DNA from: Bacteroidota bacterium | GTDB taxonomy: Bacteria > Bacteroidota > Bacteroidia > Bacteroidales > VadinHA17 | Assembly: GCA_016718875.1 (NCBI GenBank) | Contig: JADKBL010000002.1 | Location: 248,001-312,000, forward strand | Reading direction: 5' to 3' | DNA length: 64,000 bases | Part shown: positions 46,009 to 55,078 of the stretch, in pieces | Layout of the letters: every line of letters begins with the position of its first letter | Numbering within the stretch: the stretch's first letter is position 1 | Translations under genes and position numbers: made by a program | The notes under the pieces: generated by a model | Databases searched by the model: none | What the model saw: only the letters and a program-made list of their open reading frames with translations | Told to the model about the DNA's origin: nothing

Positions 46009-48957
46009 AATAGAATCATAAATTGCCTGTAATATTGATCCTCTGACGCTCAGGTCCGAAATTATATTATTGTTTCTGGTTGGATATACCCTGTTCGAAA
46101 AGAAGACCAGTGAAACCTCTTTCTCCGGATCGACCCAAACAAATGTTCCTGTATAACCTGTATGACCAAAGCTTGACGGTGATGCATCTTTTGCAGGGTA
46201 TGCCTTAGCTGTGGGAAGTTCTGAATTATTAAGCATGGGTTTGTCAAATCCTAATCCTCTGCGGTTATCGTTTTCGGGAAACTGAACACTTGTGTACTCT
46301 GTCAAAACATCATGTCCGATTATCTGTTCTCCCCCGTAATTTCCCATCCTTCTGTAGAGTTCCATAAGCTTCATCAGATCATTTGAGGTTGCAAAAAGTC
46401 CGGCATGTCCTGAAAATCCGCCCAGCATACCGGCTATTTCATCATGAACGGTTCCCTGTAATTGCTGTTTCCGGAACAATGAATCATATTCTGTCGGAAT
46501 AATCCTGCTCAAAGGGTACTTTTTATAAGGATTAAATGTCAGATCATTTGCACCAATTTTTTTATAAATGCTGTCTGTTACAAACTCATACCATTTCTGT
46601 CCTGTTATGTTTTCAATGATCTGCGGAGTAATAATAAATGTCAGGTCGGAATATGTGTACTTCTTTTCACCCAGCTTACTCTTTTTGATTTCAGCAAACA
46701 TTTTCTTATTGTAATTCTTATGCAGGAAAACATTATGGGCAACCATCACAGGATATTTTTCACTGTAAACCGGACTGCAGGTATGCCTTTTGTAACTGCC
46801 ATCTTCCTTTGTTGTATATCTGTAGAAAGGAATAAAAGGAGTTAATCCTGCCTGGTGTGTAAATATATCCCTCATCAGAATATCCTCCTTATTTGAATTT
46901 TTGAAATATGGAAGATAACTGCCAAGCGAATTGTCGGGAGAAAACCTGTCCTCGCTATCCAGGAGCATAAAACCTGGCAAGGAGGCTGAAACTTTGGTAA
47001 CTGATGCAAGGTCAAATAGATCATCTTCTTTTACCGGGGTTCTGCTGTCATATGTCTGGTACCCGTAAGCTTTGTGAAAAACAACAATTCCTTTTCTTGC
47101 AGCCATTACAACACAGCCCGGGAATGCTTTTGCCAGCAGGGCAGCATTTACTATTGAGTCAATTTTGTAATTCAGGACTGATGAAGAGATCCCTGCACTT
47201 TCGGGAATGCCAAATTGTAATCTTAAATTTCCAGGTGTAATGATTCCATATTCTGATTTCCATTTTTCGTTTATACTTACAGGAAGTGAGCCTCTGGCAC
47301 CAATCCCTCCAAAAATCAACTGTGCTGATAGCTCCTCTGTATCCTTATTTTCCTGGTATGCCAGGATTAATCCATCGGTATTTTCAAGTACAGGTATTTT
47401 TGCAATGCCATAGGGATTTCCAAACCAGGTGACAATCGTTTTCTGATTCTTTATGAGCTGATCCATGAAGTTAATTAAGGCCGGAGTAATTCCAAAACCT
47501 CTCTGTGGCCTCTGGTCAAGACCATAAACACCTGCCAGGACTATATCGTATCCTGTAAGTTTTTTGAGCAGCAGTGATGCAGCTTCAGTATTTGCAGGAT
47601 CAATTGTATAGTGATCAGCTTTTAGATATTTGTCAATCTGAAGCTGGTAAAAAGCTGTTGAGTTTCTGTTTATAGCTACTGTAGCAATCCTGATTTTGTT
47701 GAGATCCTTCAGTGGAAGTATATTCTGATTGTTATTAAGCACTGTAAGAGCATTTGCATAGAGATTTCTTATAAGTGCTTTTGAAGATGCTGGTGATAAA
47801 TCTTCATCAATATTTTTAGAATTGATAGTCTTGTCTTCCGAGAGACCTGCCCAGTACTTAAGTGCAAGTATTTTTCGGCATTTCAATGCCATATCTTCAG
47901 GCTTTATTTTTTTTGAATTGATATAATTCTTCGTTTCATTTATCGCTGACTCAACTTTCAGAACGAATTCAACAACATCATTGCCTGCTTGTAGTGCCAA
48001 CGCATCTGCTTCCCCTGGCTTATAGTACTTTGTTATGCCTTGCATATTCATGGCATCAGTGATAACCAACCCTTTAAAGCCAAGCTGTTTTTCCAGAAGA
48101 TCCTTGATTATCACAGGTGAAAGGGTAGAGGGTAGGCCTGATGTTGAATCGAGGGAAGGGAGATTAAGATGTGCCGTCATTACTGCCCCGGAACCTTCAT
48201 TAATAAGTCTCTGGAATGGATAGATCTCTACACTCTCAAGTCTTGAACGGGAATGCGAAATTCTGGGCAGGTCCTCATGAGAATCGACATCAGTGTCACC
48301 ATGGCCGGGAAAATGTTTGGCCGATGCAAGTATGCCATTATCCTGCAAACCCTTCATATACATAATTGCTTTTGTAGCAACATTATCTCTCTCTTCTCCA
48401 AAAGATCTGTAATTGATTACCGGATTTGCCGGGTTATTGTTAATATCAGCCACAGGAGCAAGATTGACGTGCATTCCAACTCTTTTGAACTGAGAGGCGA
48501 CAGCTTTTCCGAACTCGTAAATCAATGAATCATTCCTTATTGCACCGAGGGTCATCTGGTATGGAAACTTATCAACATTGGTGAGTCTCATTCCGATTCC
48601 CCATTCAGCATCCATTGCAATGGCCAAAGGTACTTTTGATATACTCTGATAATAATTCGTCAGTTCAGCCTGTTTTGTTGCATTGCCCTGGAAAAAGATA
48701 AGTCCGCCAACACCATATTTCCTGATCAGATCACTAATTTCGACCTCATGTGCAACATCTTTATCTGACCATGCCGCGATCCAAATGCACTGGGCTATCT
48801 GCTGATCGACTGTCAATGTCTTTAATACAGAGTCAACCCATGGATGGTTCATGTACTTAATAAAAGGAGGTTCAGTACTTTGTGCATTTGACCGGGTTTG
48901 CATTAGAAATGAAAATGCTGTCAGAAATATTATACTTACCCATCTGTTCGTCCTCAT
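46000..48957 (-). CDS. GH3 beta-N-acetylglucosaminidase (NagZ-like) fused to a beta-lactamase-type serine hydrolase
   Basis: A 985-residue secreted fusion. The N-terminal part (about 30-380) is a GH3 domain with KHFPGHGDTDVDSH near residue 216 and the catalytic Asp in VITDAMNMQG near 299, as in NagZ. A GH3 C-terminal domain follows (about 390-560). The C-terminal part (about 590-985) is a class C beta-lactamase / penicillin-binding-protein fold with SVTK near 650, YSDL as second box and HTGYTGT as third. This architecture is known from Bacteroidota. It probably releases GlcNAc from peptidoglycan; the serine hydrolase may act on its peptides or esters. Confidence 0.9.
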   Translation of the reverse strand: MRTNRWVSIIFLTAFSFLMQTRSNAQSTEPPFIKYMNHPWVDSVLKTLTVDQQIAQCIWIAAWSDKDVAHEVEISDLIRKYGVGGLIFFQGNATKQAELTNYYQSISKVPLAIAMDAEWGIGMRLTNVDKFPYQMTLGAIRNDSLIYEFGKAVASQFKRVGMHVNLAPVADINNNPANPVINYRSFGEERDNVATKAIMYMKGLQDNGILASAKHFPGHGDTDVDSHEDLPRISHSRSRLESVEIYPFQRLINEGSGAVMTAHLNLPSLDSTSGLPSTLSPVIIKDLLEKQLGFKGLVITDAMNMQGITKYYKPGEADALALQAGNDVVEFVLKVESAINETKNYINSKKIKPEDMALKCRKILALKYWAGLSEDKTINSKNIDEDLSPASSKALIRNLYANALTVLNNNQNILPLKDLNKIRIATVAINRNSTAFYQLQIDKYLKADHYTIDPANTEAASLLLKKLTGYDIVLAGVYGLDQRPQRGFGITPALINFMDQLIKNQKTIVTWFGNPYGIAKIPVLENTDGLILAYQENKDTEELSAQLIFGGIGARGSLPVSINEKWKSEYGIITPGNLRLQFGIPESAGISSSVLNYKIDSIVNAALLAKAFPGCVVMAARKGIVVFHKAYGYQTYDSRTPVKEDDLFDLASVTKVSASLPGFMLLDSEDRFSPDNSLGSYLPYFKNSNKEDILMRDIFTHQAGLTPFIPFYRYTTKEDGSYKRHTCSPVYSEKYPVMVAHNVFLHKNYNKKMFAEIKKSKLGEKKYTYSDLTFIITPQIIENITGQKWYEFVTDSIYKKIGANDLTFNPYKKYPLSRIIPTEYDSLFRKQQLQGTVHDEIAGMLGGFSGHAGLFATSNDLMKLMELYRRMGNYGGEQIIGHDVLTEYTSVQFPENDNRRGLGFDKPMLNNSELPTAKAYPAKDASPSSFGHTGYTGTFVWVDPEKEVSLVFFSNRVYPTRNNNIISDLSVRGSILQAIYDSISR

Positions 48958-49155
48958 GGCTTGCCTGTTTTAATATTTTAATTGAATTATATTTATGATT
49001 CTCCCCAAATGTAATTTTTAAAACTCAAATATTGGAATTATTTAATCAGTTTACAATGAAGTACCTGTTAATAAATGGATTTAAAGAGATAATAACTTAA
49101 TCAGTTTAAATTAGCCGGAATTACTATTTTTACCACTCGAATTTAATTGGAGGAG

Positions 49156-50265
49156 ATGGCAAAGAGTACCAACAGGTTAGTCTCACTTGATATATTCAGA
49201 GGCCTTACGATTGCCTTCATGATTATCGTGAATACTCCAGGGAGCTGGGAATATGTTTATGCTCCCCTGCGTCATGCCAAATGGCATGGATGTACTCCGA
49301 CTGATCTTGTTTTTCCATTCTTCCTTTTTATAGTAGGGGTCTCAACTTTCTTTTCCCTGAAGAAGTATGGAAATGAATTCAATACAGGATCAGTGATAAG
49401 AATACTCAGGCGAATGTTACTTATTTTTGTCGTAGGGTTGTTTCTCGCAATATTTCCAAAATTTTTGAGGGACTATTCTGCTCTCAGAATACTAGGTGTT
49501 CTTCCCAGGATTGCTATTGCATATGGCATAGGTGCAATTATATGTCTTAGCATAAGGCGCGATTTTTTGTGGATCGTTGTTGCAGCTATACTGATTGGCT
49601 ATTGGGGTTTACTTGCTTTTTTCGGAGGAGCTGACCCTTACAGCCTGGAGTCTAACTTTGCTGCGAAGGTAGATCTTTCAATCCTTGGAGCAAATCATAT
49701 GTACAAAGGATTCGGTGTGCCTTTTGATCCGGAAGGACTCCTGAGTACAATTCCTGCAATAGCAACTGTGATAATAGGATATTTCATTGGTGAGATGATC
49801 AGTAAAAACACAGAGGGTGGTAAGACTGTAATCAAACTTCTTCTGTTTGGTGCAGCATCAGCAGGTCTTGGATATCTCTGGGGATTGTTTTTCCCGATAA
49901 ACAAACCACTCTGGACCAGTTCATATGTTCTTTTTACAGCAGGACTTGCAATGGGACTTCTGGCCCTGATTTACCTTATTGCAGATGTTTTCAGGCTTCA
50001 GAAATGGGGTATGCCTTTTCTTGTATTTGGGACCAATGCGATTTTTGCCTATGCGCTGGCCGGAATTTGGACAAAAACAATGTTGAATATTAAAATAGGA
50101 GCAGGAGCAGACCAGATAACACTTTATTCCTGGATATATCAGAAAATTTTTGCTCCTCTGGCCGGAAATATGAACGGAAGCCTGTTTTTTGCATTATTCC
50201 AGGTTTTGCTGGTATGGTCAGTGGTTCTTATTCTTTACAGGAAGAAGATATTCATCAGGTTATAA
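49156..50265 (+). CDS. HGSNAT-like transmembrane acyltransferase (DUF5009 type)
   Basis: A polytopic membrane protein with about ten helices, related to heparan-alpha-glucosaminide N-acetyltransferase. The N-terminal signature RLVSLDIFRGLTIAFMI with VNTPGSWEY, and HAKWHGCTPTDLVFPFFLF with a conserved His, are typical. Such enzymes move acetyl groups across the membrane onto glucosamine. The ATG at 49156 is preferred over the TTG at 49147. It may share its transcript with the AmgK/MurU-like pair; the substrate could be a recycled cell-wall sugar, which is inference. Confidence 0.82.
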   Translation: MAKSTNRLVSLDIFRGLTIAFMIIVNTPGSWEYVYAPLRHAKWHGCTPTDLVFPFFLFIVGVSTFFSLKKYGNEFNTGSVIRILRRMLLIFVVGLFLAIFPKFLRDYSALRILGVLPRIAIAYGIGAIICLSIRRDFLWIVVAAILIGYWGLLAFFGGADPYSLESNFAAKVDLSILGANHMYKGFGVPFDPEGLLSTIPAIATVIIGYFIGEMISKNTEGGKTVIKLLLFGAASAGLGYLWGLFFPINKPLWTSSYVLFTAGLAMGLLALIYLIADVFRLQKWGMPFLVFGTNAIFAYALAGIWTKTMLNIKIGAGADQITLYSWIYQKIFAPLAGNMNGSLFFALFQVLLVWSVVLILYRKKIFIRL

Positions 50266-50278
50266 AGATTGGTTATAA

Positions 50279-50306
50279 GGGCGCAGGACGCACGACGTAA
50301 GACACA
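50279..50306. repeat. Heptamer tandem array
   Basis: Four 7-bp units (GGGCGCA, GGACGCA, CGACGTA, AGACACA) between the acyltransferase and the kinase. On the other strand they resemble the GCCTTAC family. Confidence 0.7.
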
Positions 50307-50329
50307 CATTAATTATAAAAACAAATTGG

Positions 50330-51358
50330 ATGCAGATAATTGATATAGTAGCGGAGGGTTATAAGAAGTACTTTGGTGTGAATGATATTCAGATAATTGC
50401 CCTGCCACAATCAGGCTCTGACAGGAAGTATTTCCGTATTGTTGATGGAAGCAGGAGCGTTATCGGGGCATACAATGCCAACTCCGAGGAGAATGAGGCT
50501 TTTATCGGATTTACACACCATTTTATTTCCAAAGGATTGCCTGTTCCGGAGATTTATGGCAGTATTCCTGATAAGTATATCTACTTTCTCCGCGACCTGG
50601 GGGATCTCAATCTGTATACCTGGCTTCAGCAGAATGGTTTTAAATCGGGAGCAGAAAATCTCTATTCTAAAGTACTTGAGAAGCTTATCAGCTTCCAGAT
50701 CGATGGCATAAAAGGGCTTGATCTAAATCTCTGTTATCCTCACAAAAGTTTTGACAGGCAATCGATGATGTGGGATATGAATTATTTCAAGTATATGCTT
50801 CTCAAGCTTTTAGCTGCACCATTTAATGAACGCCGGCTTGAGAATGATTTCAATACAATGGCCGATTTCCTTCTTAAAACCGGTCAGGATTTTTTTCTTT
50901 ATCGCGATTTCCAGTCGGCAAATGTTATGGTTGTTGACGGTGAACCCTGGTTTATCGATTATCAGGGCGGAAGAAAAGGTGCTCCGCAATATGATGTTGC
51001 CTCTCTTTTGTACGATGCAAAAGCACATATTCCAGAAGCTTCAAGAATGAGGCTGCTGGAAACTCATATTGAAAATTTTTGTATTGTTTCAGGCGAAAAG
51101 AAGGAGGAATTCAGAGGCTATTATGCAGGCTTCAGCATGATAAGGCTAATGCAGGCTCTGGGAGCTTTCGGATTCAGGGGATTATATGAAAAGAAACCCA
51201 CTTTTACTGGAAGCATTGTTCCTGCAATTGAACTTTTGACAGGAATTATTGACTCAGGCCAGCTCCCAATTGAACTGCCTGAGCTCTTTTTTGCAGTCCG
51301 TAATGTTCCTTCAACAGATATATTTCAGCAACTTAAGGCAGGTAACATTATAGCCTGA
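50330..51358 (+). CDS. AmgK-like sugar kinase of the aminoglycoside phosphotransferase fold
   Basis: A 342-residue kinase with the APH fold: catalytic loop LYRDFQSANVM near residue 195 and metal-binding DYQGG near 209. Its length and its partner, a MurU-type nucleotidyltransferase, match AmgK, which phosphorylates MurNAc or GlcNAc at the anomeric carbon in peptidoglycan recycling. Many genomes annotate it only as a phosphotransferase. The function rests on context as much as on sequence. Confidence 0.78.
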   Translation: MQIIDIVAEGYKKYFGVNDIQIIALPQSGSDRKYFRIVDGSRSVIGAYNANSEENEAFIGFTHHFISKGLPVPEIYGSIPDKYIYFLRDLGDLNLYTWLQQNGFKSGAENLYSKVLEKLISFQIDGIKGLDLNLCYPHKSFDRQSMMWDMNYFKYMLLKLLAAPFNERRLENDFNTMADFLLKTGQDFFLYRDFQSANVMVVDGEPWFIDYQGGRKGAPQYDVASLLYDAKAHIPEASRMRLLETHIENFCIVSGEKKEEFRGYYAGFSMIRLMQALGAFGFRGLYEKKPTFTGSIVPAIELLTGIIDSGQLPIELPELFFAVRNVPSTDIFQQLKAGNIIA

Positions 51359-51359
51359 C

Positions 51360-51389
51360 AAGGACCAAGGACCAGAAGACCAGAAGACA
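51360..51389. repeat. Tandem array of mixed 7- and 8-bp units
   Basis: AAGGACC, AAGGACC, AGAAGACC and AGAAGACA fill the whole gap between the kinase stop and the nucleotidyltransferase ATG at 51390. Confidence 0.72.
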
Positions 51390-52106
51390 ATGAAAGCAAT
51401 GATCTTTGCCGCAGGCCTTGGCACCAGACTAGGAAAAATAACTGAAACAACAGCCAAAGCACTGCTTGATATAAACGGGAAAAGCGTTCTTCACCGTGCT
51501 GTTGAAAAGTGCAGCTTATCTGGTTTTGAAGACATAATTATTAATGTACATCATTTTGCCGAACAGGTTGAGCTGGAGATTGAGAATCTGAGAAAAATGG
51601 GTTACAGGATTTCCATATCCGATGAACGGGATGGCCTCCTGGAAAATGGAGGTGGTCTGTTTAAGGCAAAATGGTTTTTTGATAGTAATCCTTTCCTGTT
51701 ATATAATGCGGATATAATATCTGACTATGATATACCTGCTCTTTTTAAATTTCACAAGAAAAAGGGCTGTATAGCAACGCTCGCAACAAGGCACAGGCCT
51801 GGTAAACGCTTTATCCTTGTTGATAATGATGGAAGGTTAAGGGGATGGCGAAATGTTGAAACAGGTGAGGAGAAATTAAGAGGTGTCTCTACTTCCGAAG
51901 GACTTGATGAAATTGCTTTTTCCAGTATGCATATTGTTGAACCAGAGATTTTCAGGTTTATGAGGCATGGAAAATATTCAATGATTGACCTCTATCTTGA
52001 ACTTGCAGCTGAACACCCTGTATATACACTAAAAGACGATGGCGGTTATTGGGTAGATGTCGGCACTCCTGAAAGCCTTGAAAGGGTAAGAAAACTTCTG
52101 TTGTAA
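51390..52106 (+). CDS. MurU-like sugar-1-phosphate nucleotidyltransferase
   Basis: A 238-residue GT-A fold nucleotidyltransferase with the signature FAAGLGTRLG near residue 6, KALLDINGKSVLHRAVEK, YNADIISDYD with the metal Asp, and a C-terminal GYWVDVGTPESLER. In Pseudomonas MurU makes UDP-MurNAc from MurNAc-1-phosphate, bypassing the fosfomycin-sensitive route. The adjacent AmgK-like gene supports this role. A mannose- or glucose-1-phosphate enzyme of the same superfamily is the main alternative. Confidence 0.82.
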   Translation: MKAMIFAAGLGTRLGKITETTAKALLDINGKSVLHRAVEKCSLSGFEDIIINVHHFAEQVELEIENLRKMGYRISISDERDGLLENGGGLFKAKWFFDSNPFLLYNADIISDYDIPALFKFHKKKGCIATLATRHRPGKRFILVDNDGRLRGWRNVETGEEKLRGVSTSEGLDEIAFSSMHIVEPEIFRFMRHGKYSMIDLYLELAAEHPVYTLKDDGGYWVDVGTPESLERVRKLLL

Positions 52107-52138
52107 GTCTTAAGCCCTGCGCCCTGCGCCCTAAGCTG
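52104..52138. repeat. Heptamer tandem array
   Basis: Five 7-bp units (TAAGTCT, TAAGCCC, TGCGCCC, TGCGCCC, TAAGCTG) fill the gap between the convergent MurU-like and trkH genes and begin in the stop codon of the former. Confidence 0.8.
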
Positions 52139-52141
52139 TTC

Positions 52142-53587
52142 TTATACTTTCCAGAAAGTCCTTGTAAACAATGCAAATACAGAGATTATCTCAAGCCTGC
52201 CAAGTATCATAAGCAGACTGAGGATCAGCTTTGTTATCTCAGGAAGATGTGCATACGTGCTCATCGGGCCTACAGTGCCAAGTCCGGGTCCGATATTCCC
52301 AAGTGATGCAGCCACTGCGCTGGCAGCCGTGACAACATCAGGACCAGTGGCAACAACAATAAGAGTACCTGCCACAAAAATGAAAAGGTAAAGGACAACA
52401 AATGAAAGAATTGAGATATTTATTTTTTCGGCGATTGTTTTTCCATTAAATTTTATTCCGGATAATGCATTAGGGTGATTGACCTTTACAAATGCACTTT
52501 TTATGTTCTTTATGACAAGAAGATGTCTTGCCATTTTAATGTTTCCGGTTGTTGAACCGGTGCTTCCGCCAGTGAACATAAGCAGAAAAATAAGTATTAC
52601 CGCAGGTCCGGGCCAAAGCAGGTAATCTGTTGATGCGAAACCAGTTGTGGTGATAATTGAAATCACATTGAAGAACCCGTCCCTGAATGCTTTTTCAAGA
52701 TGAAATGTAGAATTGGCAAGAATTATCGAAGTAGCAAGGGCTCCTGCTATAATAACCGATCCAAGGTAAAACCATAATTCTTCATTCTGTGAAACCTTTC
52801 TGAAGTTAAACTTGACAATGTAGTAGTAAACGACCTGGCTAATACCTGCCAGTAACATAAATATCATTATAATATACTGACTGTAAGCTGAATATGCAAT
52901 TATTCCTGAGTTTTTTGTGGAAAATCCCCCGGTTGCAATAGTTCCGAAAGAGTAGCACAGACTTTCAAAAAAATCCATTTCACCCAGATTAAGCAGGAGT
53001 ATCTCTGCGATAGTAAGTGTCAGGTATATCAGCAAAATCCTGTAACCAATGGATTTTGTTTTTGGATGTATCTTTTCCTTTAGGGTTGATTCAAGGCTGA
53101 AAAGCTGGTAACCGGTTACCCTGATTGAAGGCAGAATTATTATTACAAGTACAATAAATCCGAATCCTCCCAGCCAGTGCGTCAGGCTACGCCAGAAAAG
53201 AATTGAATAGGGAAGCACCTCCACATCAGTAATAATAGTTGATCCTGTTGTTGTAAAGCCGGAGCTTGATTCAAAAAATGCATCAATGAATGAAGGAATT
53301 GTACCGGTTAGAATGTAGGGAAGTGTGCCAAATGCCAGGAATACCAGCCACGATAGAGTTACGATGAGGTAACCATCCCTGTTGCTGAATTTCTTATAAT
53401 CTGCATCGTTTGTTACGAATCTGAAAACGGCAGAAAAAAGAAAGGAGAAAACAGCTGACCATAAGAATGGCTCGAAAGGTTCATTGTATATCAGGGCTAC
53501 CGGAATGCAGAGAAGAACTGAAACTGTTTCGATCAGCAGGATAGTGCTTAATATCCTCAGAATCAGCAGCCGATTAATGAGTTTCAT
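52142..53587 (-). CDS. trkH: TrkH/KtrB-type potassium uptake membrane subunit
   Basis: A 481-residue ion-translocating subunit with four repeated pore-loop units, seen in SSSGFTTTGSTI, TIATGGFSTKNSG, ITTTGFASTDY and LGNIGPGLGTVGP, each with the selectivity-filter Gly. The GGSTGSTTGNIKM stretch lies between units and faces the cytoplasm. It needs a TrkA-type regulatory partner, which is not in this window. Its stop lies 35 bp from the convergent MurU-like gene. Confidence 0.93.
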   Translation of the reverse strand: MKLINRLLILRILSTILLIETVSVLLCIPVALIYNEPFEPFLWSAVFSFLFSAVFRFVTNDADYKKFSNRDGYLIVTLSWLVFLAFGTLPYILTGTIPSFIDAFFESSSGFTTTGSTIITDVEVLPYSILFWRSLTHWLGGFGFIVLVIIILPSIRVTGYQLFSLESTLKEKIHPKTKSIGYRILLIYLTLTIAEILLLNLGEMDFFESLCYSFGTIATGGFSTKNSGIIAYSAYSQYIIMIFMLLAGISQVVYYYIVKFNFRKVSQNEELWFYLGSVIIAGALATSIILANSTFHLEKAFRDGFFNVISIITTTGFASTDYLLWPGPAVILIFLLMFTGGSTGSTTGNIKMARHLLVIKNIKSAFVKVNHPNALSGIKFNGKTIAEKINISILSFVVLYLFIFVAGTLIVVATGPDVVTAASAVAASLGNIGPGLGTVGPMSTYAHLPEITKLILSLLMILGRLEIISVFALFTRTFWKV

Positions 53588-53614
53588 AGAGTTTCTCAGG
53601 CGAAATTAAGTTTA

Positions 53615-53622
53615 CAAAGATA
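53615..53622 (-). promoter_or_regulatory. Candidate -7 box of trkH
   Basis: On the minus strand TATCTTTG lies 28 bp upstream of the trkH ATG. A TTG is found 25 bp further up, which is longer than the usual spacing. Confidence 0.45.
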
Positions 53623-53787
53623 ATCAGAAATAGTTACCTGCATTCTTCAATGTGAAGTTGGATAATCTTTAAACTGAAATGAGGAATATCATTGAATGGT
53701 CATTTTTAAGTTTTATATTTGAAAATGTTTTGATGGACAAGGATTCATCGTGTGATCAGACCGATTGTAAAATTAAAAAACAGAGAT

Positions 53788-54981
53788 ATGGGAAAAGTAT
53801 TGGTTATAGGTGCCGGAGGCGTAGGAACTGTTGTCGTTCATAAAATGGCCTCACTGCCAGATGTGTTCAGCGATATTATGCTTGCAAGCCGTACCAAATC
53901 AAAATGTGATGCCATTGCTCAAAAGATAGGAGGGAGCAGGATCAAAACAGCACAGGTTGACGCAGATAATGTACCCCAGCTTGTAAAACTCATAAAATCC
54001 TTTAAGCCTGATCTTGTTGTGAATGTAGCATTGCCATATCAGGACCTCCATATTATGGATGCATGTCTCGAAACGGGTGTAGCATATCTCGATACTGCCA
54101 ATTATGAGCCACTTGAAGAAGCCAAGTTTGAATACAGCTGGCAGTGGGCATACCAGGACAGATTTAAGAAAGCAGGACTGACGGCTATTCTGGGTTGCGG
54201 TTTTGACCCGGGAGTTACTTCAATATTTACTGCTTATGCAGCTAAACATCATTTCGAGGAACTGCACTATCTTGATATAGTCGACTGTAATGCCGGTGAT
54301 CATGGCAAACCTTTTGCCACTAATTTCAACCCCGAGATTAATATAAGGGAGGTTACGCAAAAAGGAAAATACTGGGAGAACGGTAAATGGGTGATAACAG
54401 AACCACATGCCATACACAGACCGCTTAATTATCCTCATATTGGTCCAAAAGAATCCTATGTTATCTATCACGAGGAACTGGAATCTCTGGTAAAGAATTA
54501 TCCTACTCTTAAAAGAGCAAGGTTCTGGATGACTTTTGGTCAGGAGTATCTTACACATCTTCGTGTAATTCAGAATATTGGTATGGCAGGCATAGAACCA
54601 ATTATGTTTGAAGGAAGGGAAATCATCCCAATTCAGTTCCTTAAAGCTGTACTGCCTGATCCGGGAGAACTTGGAGAGAATTACACCGGGCAGACATCAA
54701 TAGGATGCAGGATCAAAGGGATAAAGAACGGGAAAGAGAAGACATACTATATTTATAATAACTGCAGCCATGAGGCAGCCTATGCTGAAACAGGAACGCA
54801 GGGTGTAAGCTATACCACAGGCGTACCTGCAGCTATAGGAGCAATGATGTATCTGAAAGGCATCTGGAAGAAACCGGGAGTGTTTAATGTTGAGGAATTT
54901 GATCCAGATCCGTTTATGACTGAACTTAACAGGCTTGGACTTCCATGGGTTGAACTTCATGATGTTGATCTGGAGGTATGA
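53788..54981 (+). CDS. Carboxynorspermidine/carboxyspermidine dehydrogenase (saccharopine dehydrogenase family)
   Basis: A 397-residue saccharopine dehydrogenase-family protein with the NADPH loop VIGAGGVGTVV near residue 6 and the segments NVALPYQDL, LGCGFDPGVTSIF and DCNAGDHGKPFATNFNPE typical of carboxynorspermidine synthase. It condenses aspartate semialdehyde with a diamine and reduces the product. The neighbouring NspC gene makes this assignment strong. ATG at 53788 is preferred to the GTG at 53752. Confidence 0.9.
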   Translation: MGKVLVIGAGGVGTVVVHKMASLPDVFSDIMLASRTKSKCDAIAQKIGGSRIKTAQVDADNVPQLVKLIKSFKPDLVVNVALPYQDLHIMDACLETGVAYLDTANYEPLEEAKFEYSWQWAYQDRFKKAGLTAILGCGFDPGVTSIFTAYAAKHHFEELHYLDIVDCNAGDHGKPFATNFNPEINIREVTQKGKYWENGKWVITEPHAIHRPLNYPHIGPKESYVIYHEELESLVKNYPTLKRARFWMTFGQEYLTHLRVIQNIGMAGIEPIMFEGREIIPIQFLKAVLPDPGELGENYTGQTSIGCRIKGIKNGKEKTYYIYNNCSHEAAYAETGTQGVSYTTGVPAAIGAMMYLKGIWKKPGVFNVEEFDPDPFMTELNRLGLPWVELHDVDLEV

Positions 54982-55078
54982 GGGCGGGGGGGGAGGGTTG
55001 AGATACATATACTTAGGTCAACTACTTTGCTGGTTGCTTGTCGCCATGCTGGTTTAACAAATCTGATTCAATTATAAT

